Below, piece after piece: positions 53,029-63,204 of a DNA stretch of 64,000 nucleotides (positions within the stretch are counted from its first letter, which is position 1; every line of letters begins with the position of its first letter). Source of the stretch: an uncultured Shewanella sp. (GTDB lineage Bacteria; Pseudomonadota; Gammaproteobacteria; Enterobacterales; Shewanellaceae); contig NZ_CANMWS010000029.1 of the NCBI RefSeq assembly GCF_947501665.1, positions 1 to 64,000 of the forward strand, written 5' to 3'. The notes beneath the pieces were generated by a model, which had not been told where the DNA came from, did not search any database, and worked only from the letters and a program-made list of their open reading frames with translations. Position numbers and translations under genes: made by a program.

Positions 53029-54483
53029 CTAAGGGCGATATACCTTTACATTGGTATACCCTTGCTCTTGTAAATACAAGGTTTGCAGTTTACTCATCAC
53101 GCCACGTTCGCAATACAAAAGATAGGTTTTATCTTTATCAAAATCACCAAATTGTGTCGCCAGCTTATAAAAAGGCACTTTTTTCACTTCAATACCGCTG
53201 AGTGCTAACGGCGATAGCTCTTCTTCTTCTGGCGCACGCACATCAATCACTACTTCACCGTGATTGATAGCATCAACTGTTGCCGTTTCAGTGATTTTTT
53301 GATCCATTTCCGTCGCAATATCCTTAATGCTGATCACCTTAGATTCTGCCAGTACGCGCTCAATTAAATCGTCAGAAAACTTCATTTCTTCTTTTTCAAT
53401 CTTAGACAATACAGCTTTAACCGTCGGCTTTTGAGAGATCACACCACAATATTCAGGAATGGATTTCGCAAAGTCTTCGGTGCCAATTTTACGACTGATA
53501 TCAATAATGTCTTGTTTATCCATTGCGATCAAGGGACGTAAAATCAATTGCTCTGTGCACCTATCGATCACATTTAAGTTAGTCAAGGTTTGGCTAGACA
53601 CTTGTCCCATCGCTTCCCCTGTGACTAACGCCTGTATGCCCATACGTTCAGCCACTTTTGCTGCCGTTCGCATCATCATACGTTTTAAAATCACTCCCAT
53701 TTGGCCATTATCAACACGCTCTAAAAGCTCTTGCACCACAGGATCAAATGGCACTGAAATAAATTTCACTTTATGGGATTCACCGTATCTTTTCCATAAA
53801 TGATAAGCCACTTGCTTCACGCCAATCTCATGCTGATCGCCGCCTAAATTAAAGAAACAAAAATGAGTACGTGAGCCACGCTTAATAAATTGATAACTGG
53901 ATACGCCAGAATCAAAGCCGCCGGAAATCAATGACAACACATCTTCTTGGGTGGCCATAGGAAAACCACCTAAGCCTTGAATACGCTTATCCACTAAATA
54001 AAGCTGTTCTTGATCGATTTCAAGGTTGACCGTGAGATCAGGGTTTTTTAATCTTACCCCAGTCGCATCGGTAAACTGATTAAGTCCACCGCCCACATAA
54101 CGCTCAACTTCAATAGAATTAAAATCATGCTTACCGCTACGTTTTACGCGCACACAGAAGGTTTTTCCTGCTAGCTCATCTTTATAAGCCGCTAAGGTTT
54201 GCTGGTAAATATCATCGATTGACTCAAAAGTACTCACATTGACTTGCAGAATGTGGGCAATCCCCGGAATACAGGCCAAGCGCTCACCAAAAGCGTCAAT
54301 TAAATCCTTTCTCTCATCGGGCACCATGATCATGATTTTGTCCCACTGACGCTGTACTTTTGCACTTTCGTCAACATTTTTAAGGACATTTCTAATATTG
54401 GTTTCAAGCATTTTGGTAAAACGCATTCTTACCGGCTTGCTTTTCATCATGATTTCAGGAAACAGTTTTACGATAAATTTCAT
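53029..54483 (-). CDS. thiI: tRNA 4-thiouridine synthase / thiamine sulfur carrier enzyme ThiI
   Basis: Inserts sulfur into U8 of tRNA and takes part in thiazole formation. The THUMP domain (about 60-165) is followed by the PP-loop motif LISGGFDSG (about 185-193) and a C-terminal rhodanese domain with the catalytic cysteine in YCERGVMSKL, the extension found in gammaproteobacteria. The frame opens at 54516, but MKFIVKLFPEI at 54483 is the family start with GGAA five bases before. 484 aa; E. coli has 482. Confidence 0.96.
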   Translation of the reverse strand: MKFIVKLFPEIMMKSKPVRMRFTKMLETNIRNVLKNVDESAKVQRQWDKIMIMVPDERKDLIDAFGERLACIPGIAHILQVNVSTFESIDDIYQQTLAAYKDELAGKTFCVRVKRSGKHDFNSIEVERYVGGGLNQFTDATGVRLKNPDLTVNLEIDQEQLYLVDKRIQGLGGFPMATQEDVLSLISGGFDSGVSSYQFIKRGSRTHFCFFNLGGDQHEIGVKQVAYHLWKRYGESHKVKFISVPFDPVVQELLERVDNGQMGVILKRMMMRTAAKVAERMGIQALVTGEAMGQVSSQTLTNLNVIDRCTEQLILRPLIAMDKQDIIDISRKIGTEDFAKSIPEYCGVISQKPTVKAVLSKIEKEEMKFSDDLIERVLAESKVISIKDIATEMDQKITETATVDAINHGEVVIDVRAPEEEELSPLALSGIEVKKVPFYKLATQFGDFDKDKTYLLYCERGVMSKLQTLYLQEQGYTNVKVYRP

Positions 54484-54918
54484 GGGCGTTCCGAGGGAAA
54501 GAAAATTAAGAGTCAATAAACGGAGCGGGATTATAGCATAGACGGATTAAGCGAGATATACCGAAGCATATGAAGCAGCATTGAAATACGATCAAGAGGA
54601 AGAAGGAGACGAAAAAGCCTAAACGATTAGTCAAATTAGACTCATTTGATATCGCGATAAAAAAGCGATCTGCCTTCATTAACTGGTTGTTCAACATCGA
54701 GGGAGTTACCCACGCCCAGCGAACTCAAGCTTATCAGTAAAGCCAGTAGCTTTTATGCTGTGTTGATTTTCTTTACCTAACAAGGTCCGCTTCTTAGCTC
54801 AGGTTTAGGTTATTTATGCCGATGATCAAATAAAATTAGATATTAATGGAAGTTAACATCTAACCTTAAATAATGATGAGATATTAACAAATAATTAGAA
54901 ATGGTTATGGAGTCACAC
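54484..54918. other. thiI to iolG divergent intergenic region
   Basis: About 435 bp. It should carry the leftward thiI promoter and the rightward iolG promoter. Two AGATATTAA repeats lie about 45 bases apart near 54838 and 54881, possibly an operator. A 63-codon leftward frame at 54506-54697 has no ribosome binding site and reads like noise. Confidence 0.45.
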
Positions 54919-55911
54919 ATGTACAATATTGCATTATTTGGTGCTGGGCGTATTGGAGAAATCCATGCTGTTAATATTCACAGACATAATGAAACATTAC
55001 TTTATTCGATTATCGATCCATACATGGAAGGCGCCAATGAACTTGCTCAGCGCTATAATGCTAAAGTACAATTAACAGAAGAAGCCATTGCAGACCCGAA
55101 TATCCACGCTGTATTAATTGCTTCTGCAACCGATACTCATGCAGATTTGATAGAAATGGCGGCTAACGCTAAGAAAGATATTCTCTGCGAAAAACCGATC
55201 CATTTAGACATGGATCGCGTAAAAAAGTGCCTTGAAATAGTTAAGAAAAATAATGTTTCTTTACTCGTAGGATTTAATCGACGTCATGATCCCCACTTCC
55301 AAAAAATGCGAGAATTAATCAAAAAAGGGGAAATTGGTCAGCTTGAATCATTATTGATGATTTCCCGAGATCCATTACCTCCGACCGCTGATTATGTCAA
55401 AGTCTCTGGTGGTATGCTTCGCGATATGACCATCCATGATTTTGATATGGTACGCTTTATTATGGAAGAAGAACCTATTTCTATTTATGCTAAAGGGAGT
55501 AATTTAATCAGTTCAGACATTGAGTTAGCAGGTGATATTGATACCGCTGTTGTTGTCATGAAATTTCCCTCTGGTGCAATAGCAACCATTTCAAATAGTC
55601 GCCGTTCCGGTTACGGATACGATCAACGTATTGAAGTTCATGGTGCCAAAGGCTTATTAACAGCGACTAATATCAAAGAAGATAGTATTGAACAATGGAA
55701 TCAAAATGGCTGTATCACCTCGCAACCAGAGCATTTTTTTCAACAACGTTATCAAGCTGCATATAAAGCGGAGTGGGATCATTTTGTCGATGTCATTGCT
55801 GCGAGAGTCGTACCGATATGTAATGGTTACGATGCTAAACAAACATTATTTCTGGCCAATAATGCGATGGAATCTTTAATAACGGGTACTGAAATTCAAC
55901 TTTCTTTATGA
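54919..55911 (+). CDS. iolG: Inositol 2-dehydrogenase
   Basis: Oxidises myo-inositol to 2-keto-myo-inositol with NAD, the first step of the pathway. The Gfo/Idh/MocA fold shows the Rossmann motif GAGRIGEIHA (about 8-17), the substrate-side CEKPIH with its lysine, and the catalytic H-D pair in IHDFDMVRFI. GGAG six bases before the ATG at 54919 supports this start over the ATG at 54901. 330 aa, normal. It is rightward, alone, and its last bases overlap the convergent aldolase gene by six bases; the rest of the cluster is leftward. Confidence 0.92.
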   Translation: MYNIALFGAGRIGEIHAVNIHRHNETLLYSIIDPYMEGANELAQRYNAKVQLTEEAIADPNIHAVLIASATDTHADLIEMAANAKKDILCEKPIHLDMDRVKKCLEIVKKNNVSLLVGFNRRHDPHFQKMRELIKKGEIGQLESLLMISRDPLPPTADYVKVSGGMLRDMTIHDFDMVRFIMEEEPISIYAKGSNLISSDIELAGDIDTAVVVMKFPSGAIATISNSRRSGYGYDQRIEVHGAKGLLTATNIKEDSIEQWNQNGCITSQPEHFFQQRYQAAYKAEWDHFVDVIAARVVPICNGYDAKQTLFLANNAMESLITGTEIQLSL

Positions 55912-56733
55912 CAATAAAGTGAAGTTTCGTAATGCTTCTTGGGTGACATAAGGTATGGCTTTATTCATAAAATAAATACGGTCAAACTTTTCTGGCTCAT
56001 TATTCATCAGATCACGCAGGTTATGCCACAAAGCCTGACGTAAACAGGTACCAATATTAAATTTGGCAATACGGCTCTTTTTCAGCTTTATCATGTCTTC
56101 ATCACAAATACCAGTTGTGCCGTGGATCACTAGCGGGAGCGATACTTCTTTGGCAATCTTATCCAACAAATCGAAATCAATGGTACAACTTGGCTCTGTC
56201 ATACGATGAATGTTACCAACAGAAACGGCCACACAATCAGCACCACTCTCACGCGCAAAACGTACAGCATCAACCGGACGTGTATCAATAGTTTTGATAT
56301 GATCACGTCCTTCATTATAAGGCACCGAGCCAATTTCACCTTCTACAGAGGCACCTAATGCATGCGCCACATCAGCCACTGCATGGGTACGAGCAATATT
56401 TTCAGCTAAAGGCAGCTGAGAACCATCAAACATCACTGAACTAAAACCGGCCTTTAGTGCACGAAAAACAATAGATTCTTCATAAGTGTGGTCCAGATGT
56501 AAACACACTGGGACGCGACTGTCATGCACAAGCTTCAAAAGCATCGCCGCGACGGTTTCAACACCATAGAAATCCACCATGTCTTTATTACAACCCAAAA
56601 TAACCGCTTTATTCACCGTTTCTGCCGCTTCAATAATGGCTTTAGTATCCTCAACACCAAATACGCTAAAACACGGAACGGAATAATCAGCAGCGGCTGC
56701 TTGCGGCAATACATCGTTTAAATTAACTAACAT
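55906..56733 (-). CDS. iolJ: Class II aldolase, probable 2-deoxy-5-keto-gluconate-6-P aldolase
   Basis: A 275-residue class II (zinc) fructose/tagatose-bisphosphate aldolase-family protein. Zinc and substrate blocks: VCLHLDHTYEE (about 82-92), SVMFDGSQLPLAENI, VEGEIGSV and the VIHGTTGI loop. In inositol pathways this family (IolJ) splits 2-deoxy-5-keto-gluconate 6-phosphate into DHAP and malonate semialdehyde; placement as the last gene after iolB supports that role. The family alone would also allow other sugar bisphosphates. The ATG at 56733 is preferred over the GTG at 56742. Confidence 0.85.
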   Translation of the reverse strand: MLVNLNDVLPQAAAADYSVPCFSVFGVEDTKAIIEAAETVNKAVILGCNKDMVDFYGVETVAAMLLKLVHDSRVPVCLHLDHTYEESIVFRALKAGFSSVMFDGSQLPLAENIARTHAVADVAHALGASVEGEIGSVPYNEGRDHIKTIDTRPVDAVRFARESGADCVAVSVGNIHRMTEPSCTIDFDLLDKIAKEVSLPLVIHGTTGICDEDMIKLKKSRIAKFNIGTCLRQALWHNLRDLMNNEPEKFDRIYFMNKAIPYVTQEALRNFTLLS

Positions 56734-56750
56734 AATCTCCACACTCCAGA

Positions 56751-57629
56751 TTATTTAAATTTGGCAATCATATCTTTAATGCCAGGGATCGTTTCAACTT
56801 GATAGGCGTGATGCGGGTCAAAATGCTGACACAATGATTGAGAAGTTCTACCTACTATCACAGTAAAGTAATACATCTCGTAACCTGGTGCGGCCACACT
56901 GGGGTGATAACCTTTATCGATTTGAATCACCGAACCTGTTCGCACATGATAAACAGGACCAAGATCATCTTCATGTTCATATAAAAATTGCGCACCAAAA
57001 CCGACATCAGGATTAAAACGAAACTGATACACTTCTTCAAATGCTGTTTCTTTATTCCCGTCACCTTTCACACGATCAACATCGTGCTTATGTGGCGGGA
57101 AACCAGACCAACCACCAGCACCCACAGTAAAAAGCTCACTGACAAGAAGACGGCCACGTTTATCAGCATTCGATTGGCCTAATATGTGTTTAATTTTACG
57201 ATGTGTTTTGGTTTCATCAGAGCCATATTGCACCATATCGACGTTATCGACGCGCACACAAAAAGGCTGAAGAGATACTTCAAAGCATCCACCTGCGATC
57301 ATGATATCTGCATGTTCGCTGATACTTTCAATGACCGCACTATAATCTAACGGGACATACACCGATTCAGGATCGCCTTCCCATACCGAAGCACGCTGAC
57401 CAACATTGTCGAACATGATGTCTTTATCGACGCCATTGCTCACAGTGATGCGACACGTACCACCGGCTAACACGATGACAGATTCATACCCTTCGATGCG
57501 GTGCTCATATTGTTCGCTTTCGCTTAAATGTACTTGATTAAAGTAACACCGCGGTGTGACATCATCATTCACATCAACAATTGGCTGATTCATATTATTA
57601 AACGGGGGAATATGTTTGCCCATAGTCAT
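56751..57629 (-). CDS. iolB: 5-deoxy-glucuronate isomerase
   Basis: Converts 5-deoxy-glucuronate to 2-deoxy-5-keto-gluconate. The cupin-type signature region is complete: GWSGFPPHKHD (metal ligands), FEEVYQFRFN, VRTGSVIQIDKGYHPSVAAPGYEMYYF and SLCQHFDP. 292 aa. It starts at the ATGA shared with the iolC stop, so translation is coupled; an ATG two codons on (57623) is also possible. 17 bases separate it from the aldolase gene. Confidence 0.95.
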   Translation of the reverse strand: MTMGKHIPPFNNMNQPIVDVNDDVTPRCYFNQVHLSESEQYEHRIEGYESVIVLAGGTCRITVSNGVDKDIMFDNVGQRASVWEGDPESVYVPLDYSAVIESISEHADIMIAGGCFEVSLQPFCVRVDNVDMVQYGSDETKTHRKIKHILGQSNADKRGRLLVSELFTVGAGGWSGFPPHKHDVDRVKGDGNKETAFEEVYQFRFNPDVGFGAQFLYEHEDDLGPVYHVRTGSVIQIDKGYHPSVAAPGYEMYYFTVIVGRTSQSLCQHFDPHHAYQVETIPGIKDMIAKFK

Positions 57630-58636
57630 TTTCTCCTCACTGCTAGATCTTGTTTATTAGCCTCAATAAAATCAAAAAGTTGCTTTTTAGTTGGCATCGC
57701 TTCGGTACAACTATTACCACTGACATTAATCGCTGCAGCCGCAGAGCCATGCTTTATACCCTCCTCTAATTCGCCGTCATTCACCAACGTCCAAATTAAT
57801 GCCCCCGCAAACGCGTCTCCTGAACCAAATGGCTTTTGTGCATCAACACGAAAAATACCTTGTTGAAACTTTTCACTCGCTTGGCAATAAACTTTCGATC
57901 CCAGCTCGCCGGCCTTGATCACTAAGATTTGTGTGTTCCCATTTAAAAAGCGCTTAGCCGTCATATCATCATCTTTATTACTGGGTGCAAGCACGGTTTC
58001 CATCATGTCAAATTCTTCACGATTACCGATCACTATGTCAGACAAAGCAGCTGCGATACCATAGTAAATAGATGCATCCACATCAGTACGCCATGAATAA
58101 GGACGGTAATCGATATCCAGCACTACCACGGTATTGTTTCGACGAGCGTACTCCATTGCCAGCAAACTGGCTTCACGGCTTGGACTGGCAGATAATGCGG
58201 TACCTGTCACGACCAATATTTTGGCACTTGCAATATATGCTTGGCTAACTTGTTCTGGTTTGATAGTCAAATCTGAGGCGTTGTTACGGTATATCAACAC
58301 AGTACAATCCGTTGGCTTCATTTCCGTGAATGCCACAGACGTGCGTGAACCCGATGCATCCGTCATCAATCCATCAAGATTAATCCCTTGAGCTAACATA
58401 TAACCTTTAACATAATCACCAAAAGCATCATCTGCCACACCCCCAATAAAGCCACTTTTTCCACCTAATTTACTGACAGCCACAGCAATGTTTGCAGCTG
58501 AACCGCCAACAAATTTGTCAAACCCTGAAATATCAGCCATATCCATGTTTGACTCACGAGCATAAAGATCAACCCCCGCACGCCCTAACACGATGACATC
58601 TAATGGACGGTTTTTCTGCAGGTCAACCTTCGTCAT
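57626..58636 (-). CDS. iolC: 5-dehydro-2-deoxygluconokinase
   Basis: A PfkB-family kinase phosphorylating 2-deoxy-5-keto-gluconate. The N-terminal glycine pattern FVGGSAANIAVA (about 44-55) and the catalytic C-terminal block PFGSGDAFAGAL are present; the usual GAGD is GSGD here. It is the single-domain version (336 aa), not the long IolC fused to DUF2090. The ATG at 58636 is preceded by GGAAGGG, so it is preferred over the TTG at 58654. The stop overlaps the iolB start by four bases. Confidence 0.93.
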   Translation of the reverse strand: MTKVDLQKNRPLDVIVLGRAGVDLYARESNMDMADISGFDKFVGGSAANIAVAVSKLGGKSGFIGGVADDAFGDYVKGYMLAQGINLDGLMTDASGSRTSVAFTEMKPTDCTVLIYRNNASDLTIKPEQVSQAYIASAKILVVTGTALSASPSREASLLAMEYARRNNTVVVLDIDYRPYSWRTDVDASIYYGIAAALSDIVIGNREEFDMMETVLAPSNKDDDMTAKRFLNGNTQILVIKAGELGSKVYCQASEKFQQGIFRVDAQKPFGSGDAFAGALIWTLVNDGELEEGIKHGSAAAAINVSGNSCTEAMPTKKQLFDFIEANKQDLAVRRK

Positions 58637-58776
58637 AATCCCTTCCTTATTCAAAGCAAGCGGCGATTTTCTAGACTAACTGCCTACTACTTATATTCAA
58701 CCTAAGCAGCATTTTTGTCGACTGATAGTCTATTACTTATCGTTAATCTCAGCGACATCTTTCAGCTAGTTGTTGA

Positions 58777-59952
58777 TTAGGTATAGTCAACCCAAGCGGC
58801 ATTTTTATCAGCGGACTCGACGCATTTTTCACACAGACGAACGCCGTCAATACCCGCATCGATCCCAGGAAATATAAGGCTTGAGAGCGCTGCTTGATTG
58901 TTACGATTTGCCGCATCAAATGCTAGCGCAAAACGGTGATAAATATTGGCCCATGACTCAAAATATCCTTCAGCATGACCACCGCTGATACGATCAGGCG
59001 AAACACCGACAGCACCTTGGTATAAATACCCCATACCACGCTCTAGTAATCGTGCGGGCTCACCCTGCACCTCATAACGCAGTTGATTCGGTTGCTCATC
59101 CCACCATTCAATAGACGCTTTCTCACCGACAATACGGATTTTCTGTTGATGCATCGCTCCTGCATTAACAGCTGAAGCCCACAGCGTACCGACAGCCCCC
59201 CCGTTGAATTCCATCATCACATGAGCGTTATCTTCTAAGGGGGTTCGCGATTTAATGAAGCTTTGGCGCATGCAGGATAAACGTTCCACTTTCAAGCCAG
59301 TTATGAGTTCGCACAGGTAAAATACATGTGTGCCGATATCACCTAGTATGTAAGTTGGGCCAGAGACTTTAGGGGTTACACGCCATTTAAGTGCAGGATC
59401 GGTCAATTCGTATTCTTCATTATGAAAGCCGTGAGCGAACTGCATATTGACAATACGGACATCACCAATATCACCGCGCTGTACCATTTCACGAGCCTGC
59501 TGCACCATAGGAAAACCGCTATAACCATACATCACACCAATGATGCAATTATTTTTTTCCGCAATGCGTTTCAACTCTTGCGCTTCTTCGATGGTAAACG
59601 TAAGCGGCTTTTCACACACAACATGTAACTTAGCCTCAAGTGCTGCTTTACTGATCTCGTAATGAGTCACATTGGGCGTCGCGATGGAAACGGCTTGAAC
59701 GCCTTCTTCATGTTTCGCTTCAGCGGCAAACATTTCTTTGTAGTCGGCATAACAACGGTCAGCATCAAGACCAAGATTGATACCGAAATCGCGACCATCG
59801 CTCGCACTTCGGTCAAAAGCGCCAGCCACTAACGTGAACAAACCATCACGTTGCGCCGCATTACGATGTGAGTAACCAATCTGGCTATTACGACCTCCCC
59901 CCACCATCCCCCAACGAATGGGTCGTTCAAAATGACATTCTTCATCAAACAT
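58777..59952 (-). CDS. Gfo/Idh/MocA-family dehydrogenase of the inositol cluster
   Basis: A 391-residue NAD(P) oxidoreductase longer than iolG and only distantly related to it. The Rossmann motif is GMVGGGRNSQIG near residue 14-25, with CEKPLT around 115 and the D-I-G-T-H active-site block. Such enzymes in inositol clusters act on scyllo-inositol or other inositol isomers, which is the likely role here, though not certain. AGGAGT six bases before the ATG at 59952 fixes the start. Between it and iolC lies a 140-bp gap with a short remnant resembling its own 3' end. Confidence 0.85.
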   Translation of the reverse strand: MFDEECHFERPIRWGMVGGGRNSQIGYSHRNAAQRDGLFTLVAGAFDRSASDGRDFGINLGLDADRCYADYKEMFAAEAKHEEGVQAVSIATPNVTHYEISKAALEAKLHVVCEKPLTFTIEEAQELKRIAEKNNCIIGVMYGYSGFPMVQQAREMVQRGDIGDVRIVNMQFAHGFHNEEYELTDPALKWRVTPKVSGPTYILGDIGTHVFYLCELITGLKVERLSCMRQSFIKSRTPLEDNAHVMMEFNGGAVGTLWASAVNAGAMHQQKIRIVGEKASIEWWDEQPNQLRYEVQGEPARLLERGMGYLYQGAVGVSPDRISGGHAEGYFESWANIYHRFALAFDAANRNNQAALSSLIFPGIDAGIDGVRLCEKCVESADKNAAWVDYT

Positions 59953-60061
59953 AGCTGACTCCTGAATAAATATCACAACCGTATTAAAGCTGTATTTTCA
60001 GTTAAATATGGATACTTTGTGAATATAAAATTCATTAATAAAATAATACCCAAGCCTGACA

Positions 60062-61936
60062 CTACACACCTCGACGTTGTGCGGAGCGACCCGCTTCCCA
60101 GTCAGAGACTTTCTTTTCAGCGTCCTTGCTGTGTGTCACCTCCGGTAATCCCACTTCCCACCAGCAATCGCATTGAGACCACGCCGCAGGTGATATTGGA
60201 TCAATATCAACCACAATAACGTAAGTTCTGTCAGCCGCTTTTGCACGTGCAAAAGCGGCATCAAATTCAATGATGGACGTTAGCTTCTCGCTGATAGCCC
60301 CTTGAGCTTCAGCGTGCTTCGCAAAATCGACACGAGCGACCTTACCCTCTGGGCGACGACAATCTTTAAAGAGATTATTAAACGAATCATTACCCGTATT
60401 TTGCTGTAATTTATTAATCACGGCAAAACCCCCATTATCACATACCACGACTATCATCTTGTGCCCAGTCAATACTGATGAGTAAATATCAGAATTTTGC
60501 ATTAAATAAGACCCATCCCCCACGAGCACTATCACCTCTTTTTTGGGATTAGCCATTTTCGCCCCCCACCCCCCTGCAATTTCATAACCCATACATGAAT
60601 AGCCAAAATCAATATCAAACTTCCCAATTTGATAGCTCTGCCAGTTCATGGCAAGTTCAGCTGGAAGACCTCCCGCAGCGGTCAAAATGGTGTCGCCTGG
60701 TTCCATCAAGTGGTTCAACTTGCCAATCACTTCACCGTAAGAAGACAAATTCGGCAGTAAATCCCCGGCTTCAGGGTGAGTACGACAATGCACTAAGGCT
60801 TTCCACTCATCGGCTTCTTTTTTTGCTTTATCAGACCACGGCTTCACTGCACGCCAATCCCCCAATAATGCTGACAATTTAGTCATGCAAACTTTTGCAT
60901 CCCCCAAGACAGGATAAGATTGGTGTTTAATCGCATCAAATTTAGCCACATTAATACTAATAAGCTTCATTTCAGGATTCTGGAATACAGTCCATGAACC
61001 CGTGGTAAAATCTTGCAGACGTGTCCCTATAGCCAATACCACATCAGCTTCGTTCGCCATGTGGTTGGCAGAGTTAGATCCTGTTACCCCTATAGGTCCC
61101 GCATTAAATGGATTGCTTTGTAGCATGCTGGCACGACCAGCAATGGTCTCTACCACGGGGATATTATGCTTACTCGCAATCTGTGCCAGCTCATCGGTTG
61201 CCAATGAATAGTGCACTCCACCACCTGAAATAATGAGTGGTTTCTTGGCTTTTAACAGAATAGAACTTGCTTCTTCCAATGCTAGTATTTCAGGCTCTGG
61301 ACGACGAATGCGATGCAACTTATCAGTAAAAAATATGTCAGGAAAATCGTAAGCCACACCTTGAATATCTTGTGGTAGACCAAGAAATACTGGGCCACAC
61401 ATCGCTGGATCAAGCAAAGTGTCGAGTGCTTGTGGCAAGGTATGCATAAGTTGAGAGGGTGATATAATGCGATCCCAATACCGGGTCAGTGGCTTAAAAG
61501 CATCAATGGCAGTAACAGACGGGTCGTTGAAGTTTTCAGGTTGTTGTAAAACAGGATCGGGTAGGCGACTGACATAAGCATCACCTGAAATCAATAACAG
61601 CGGCAAACGGTTAGTATGGGCAATCCCTGCTGCTGTCAACATATTGGTCGAGCCCGGCCCAATCGAACTAGTCGCGATACCAATACGACGACGTTGATTG
61701 GCTTTAGCATAAGCAATGGCGGCGATAGCCATTGATTGTTCATTTTGTCCTCGCCATGTCGGAATTGTATTCGCAATATTTTTCAATTGCTGGCCAAAAC
61801 AAGTCACATTACCATGACCAAAGATGGCAAAAGCTGCACCAAACAACGGTACCGTTTCCCCCTCAATTTGAATTTTCTGCGCCGCTAGGTATTTGGCTAA
61901 CGCTTCAGCAACAGTTAGGCGTACCGTATTATTCAT
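60062..61936 (-). CDS. iolD: 3D-(3,5/4)-trihydroxycyclohexane-1,2-dione hydrolase
   Basis: Thiamine-diphosphate enzyme that opens the inositol ring. The three-domain acetolactate-synthase-like layout is complete: an N-terminal domain with AFAIFGHGN and a catalytic glutamine-rich region (QNEQSMA), a central domain (LIISGGGVHYS), and the C-terminal ThDP motif VGDGSYLMQNSDI followed by VVCDNGGFAVINKLQ. 624 aa, typical. GGAG seven bases before the ATG at 61936 fixes the start. Part of the leftward iolE-iolD-dehydrogenase-iolC-iolB-iolJ series. Confidence 0.94.
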   Translation of the reverse strand: MNNTVRLTVAEALAKYLAAQKIQIEGETVPLFGAAFAIFGHGNVTCFGQQLKNIANTIPTWRGQNEQSMAIAAIAYAKANQRRRIGIATSSIGPGSTNMLTAAGIAHTNRLPLLLISGDAYVSRLPDPVLQQPENFNDPSVTAIDAFKPLTRYWDRIISPSQLMHTLPQALDTLLDPAMCGPVFLGLPQDIQGVAYDFPDIFFTDKLHRIRRPEPEILALEEASSILLKAKKPLIISGGGVHYSLATDELAQIASKHNIPVVETIAGRASMLQSNPFNAGPIGVTGSNSANHMANEADVVLAIGTRLQDFTTGSWTVFQNPEMKLISINVAKFDAIKHQSYPVLGDAKVCMTKLSALLGDWRAVKPWSDKAKKEADEWKALVHCRTHPEAGDLLPNLSSYGEVIGKLNHLMEPGDTILTAAGGLPAELAMNWQSYQIGKFDIDFGYSCMGYEIAGGWGAKMANPKKEVIVLVGDGSYLMQNSDIYSSVLTGHKMIVVVCDNGGFAVINKLQQNTGNDSFNNLFKDCRRPEGKVARVDFAKHAEAQGAISEKLTSIIEFDAAFARAKAADRTYVIVVDIDPISPAAWSQCDCWWEVGLPEVTHSKDAEKKVSDWEAGRSAQRRGV

Positions 61937-62054
61937 CTTTTTTCTCCGTCTGCGAGATACGAATATTGATGTCTCGACCCAAAACGCGATCTATCTTTTA
62001 TTACGGCCACAAGTATCAATAGACAGTACTGCCACTTCAAATAACTCAATCTAA

Positions 62055-62948
62055 TTATAGGGCGTACTTGTTGGCATAGCCTGTGATCTTTTTATAAGCA
62101 ATTTTTGCATATGTTAATGGATGAGCCTTGGCAGGATCTTGCTCAGCCTCAACGAGCAACCAACCTTGATACTGCTGCTCTTTTAAGGCTGAAAATATGT
62201 CGTCATAGTCTATATCGCCATTCCCTGGCACAGTAAATACGCCATCCAGAACAGCGTTAAGGAATGATTTATCAGCAAATCGCGCAGCCTCCATGATACT
62301 CAAACGAAGGTCTTTAAAGTGCATATGGCCAATACGGTGTCCCCAATGTTTGATCACAGTGACAGGGTTACCGCCCCCATAGGTCATGTGGCCAGTATCC
62401 AATGTTAAGAAAACGGAATGACCCGTCAGTTCCATCAACGTATTAATATCATCTTCCGTTTCACAAATCGTTCCCACGTGATGATGATAAGATAATTTAA
62501 TACTGTGTTGATTTAATAGATAATCTGCAATTCTGGTGAGTTTTTCTGCATATACTTTCCACTCTTCCATCGTCAATATGACTCTCTTTGACAAAGGGGT
62601 GTTGATATCACCGTGTACGCTATTGCTCACTTCGCCATACACCATAGCACTACAAGCTGCCGCTTTAAGCAGCTTGATATGTTGTTGCATTACGGCAATT
62701 TCTTCATCAACAGTGTGTGACATTAAGTTGCCGCTGAACCAAGCTGATGCCAATACAAGGCCATGTTGCTTTAATAAAGGGAGTAATATTTCAGGTTCTC
62801 GTGGGTATTTTGTCCCTAATTCAGTTCCGGTAAACCCCGCTTCAGCCATCTCTTTCAAACATGTTTCCAATGGTATATCACCGCCCAATGCTGGCATGTC
62901 GTCATTAGTCCAACTCAAAGGACTGATCCCGTATTGCACATTGCTCAT
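62055..62948 (-). CDS. iolE: Myo-inosose-2 dehydratase
   Basis: Dehydrates 2-keto-myo-inositol to the trihydroxy-cyclohexanedione that IolD opens. A 297-residue TIM-barrel of the sugar isomerase/AP-endonuclease-2 family: YGISPLSWTNDDMPALGGD at the start, FTGTELGTKYPRE, LSYHHHVGTICE, LTLDTGHMTYGGGNP and VEAEQDPAKAHP hold the metal-binding residues. The frame opens at 63005, but GGGGA six bases before the ATG at 62948 fixes the start. It is the first gene of the leftward iol operon, divergent from the transporter. Confidence 0.94.
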   Translation of the reverse strand: MSNVQYGISPLSWTNDDMPALGGDIPLETCLKEMAEAGFTGTELGTKYPREPEILLPLLKQHGLVLASAWFSGNLMSHTVDEEIAVMQQHIKLLKAAACSAMVYGEVSNSVHGDINTPLSKRVILTMEEWKVYAEKLTRIADYLLNQHSIKLSYHHHVGTICETEDDINTLMELTGHSVFLTLDTGHMTYGGGNPVTVIKHWGHRIGHMHFKDLRLSIMEAARFADKSFLNAVLDGVFTVPGNGDIDYDDIFSALKEQQYQGWLLVEAEQDPAKAHPLTYAKIAYKKITGYANKYAL

Positions 62949-63204
62949 GTTTGATCCCCACTTTATTTCACTCAAAATAAGTATAGATGACTCCTGATGA
63001 AGCAAAAATATTCATCCCAATTTAAGTGGTTATAATATTAACGATGCGACTTCTCCAATAACAGCTGAGCCAAATTCGAATAAATATGATTTAACACATT
63101 TTTTGAATCAATATTTCCGATCATCATTTTAAATTATTATTGGCCTTCATTTATAAGACGGTATTGGTAACTCATAGGACATAGCCCAATAACATATTTG
63201 ATGA

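Noticed and set aside
54506..54697. 63-codon leftward frame before thiI
   Set aside because: Its hydrophobic run looks tempting, but there is no ribosome binding site, and the frame overlaps the thiI control region without protein-like balance.
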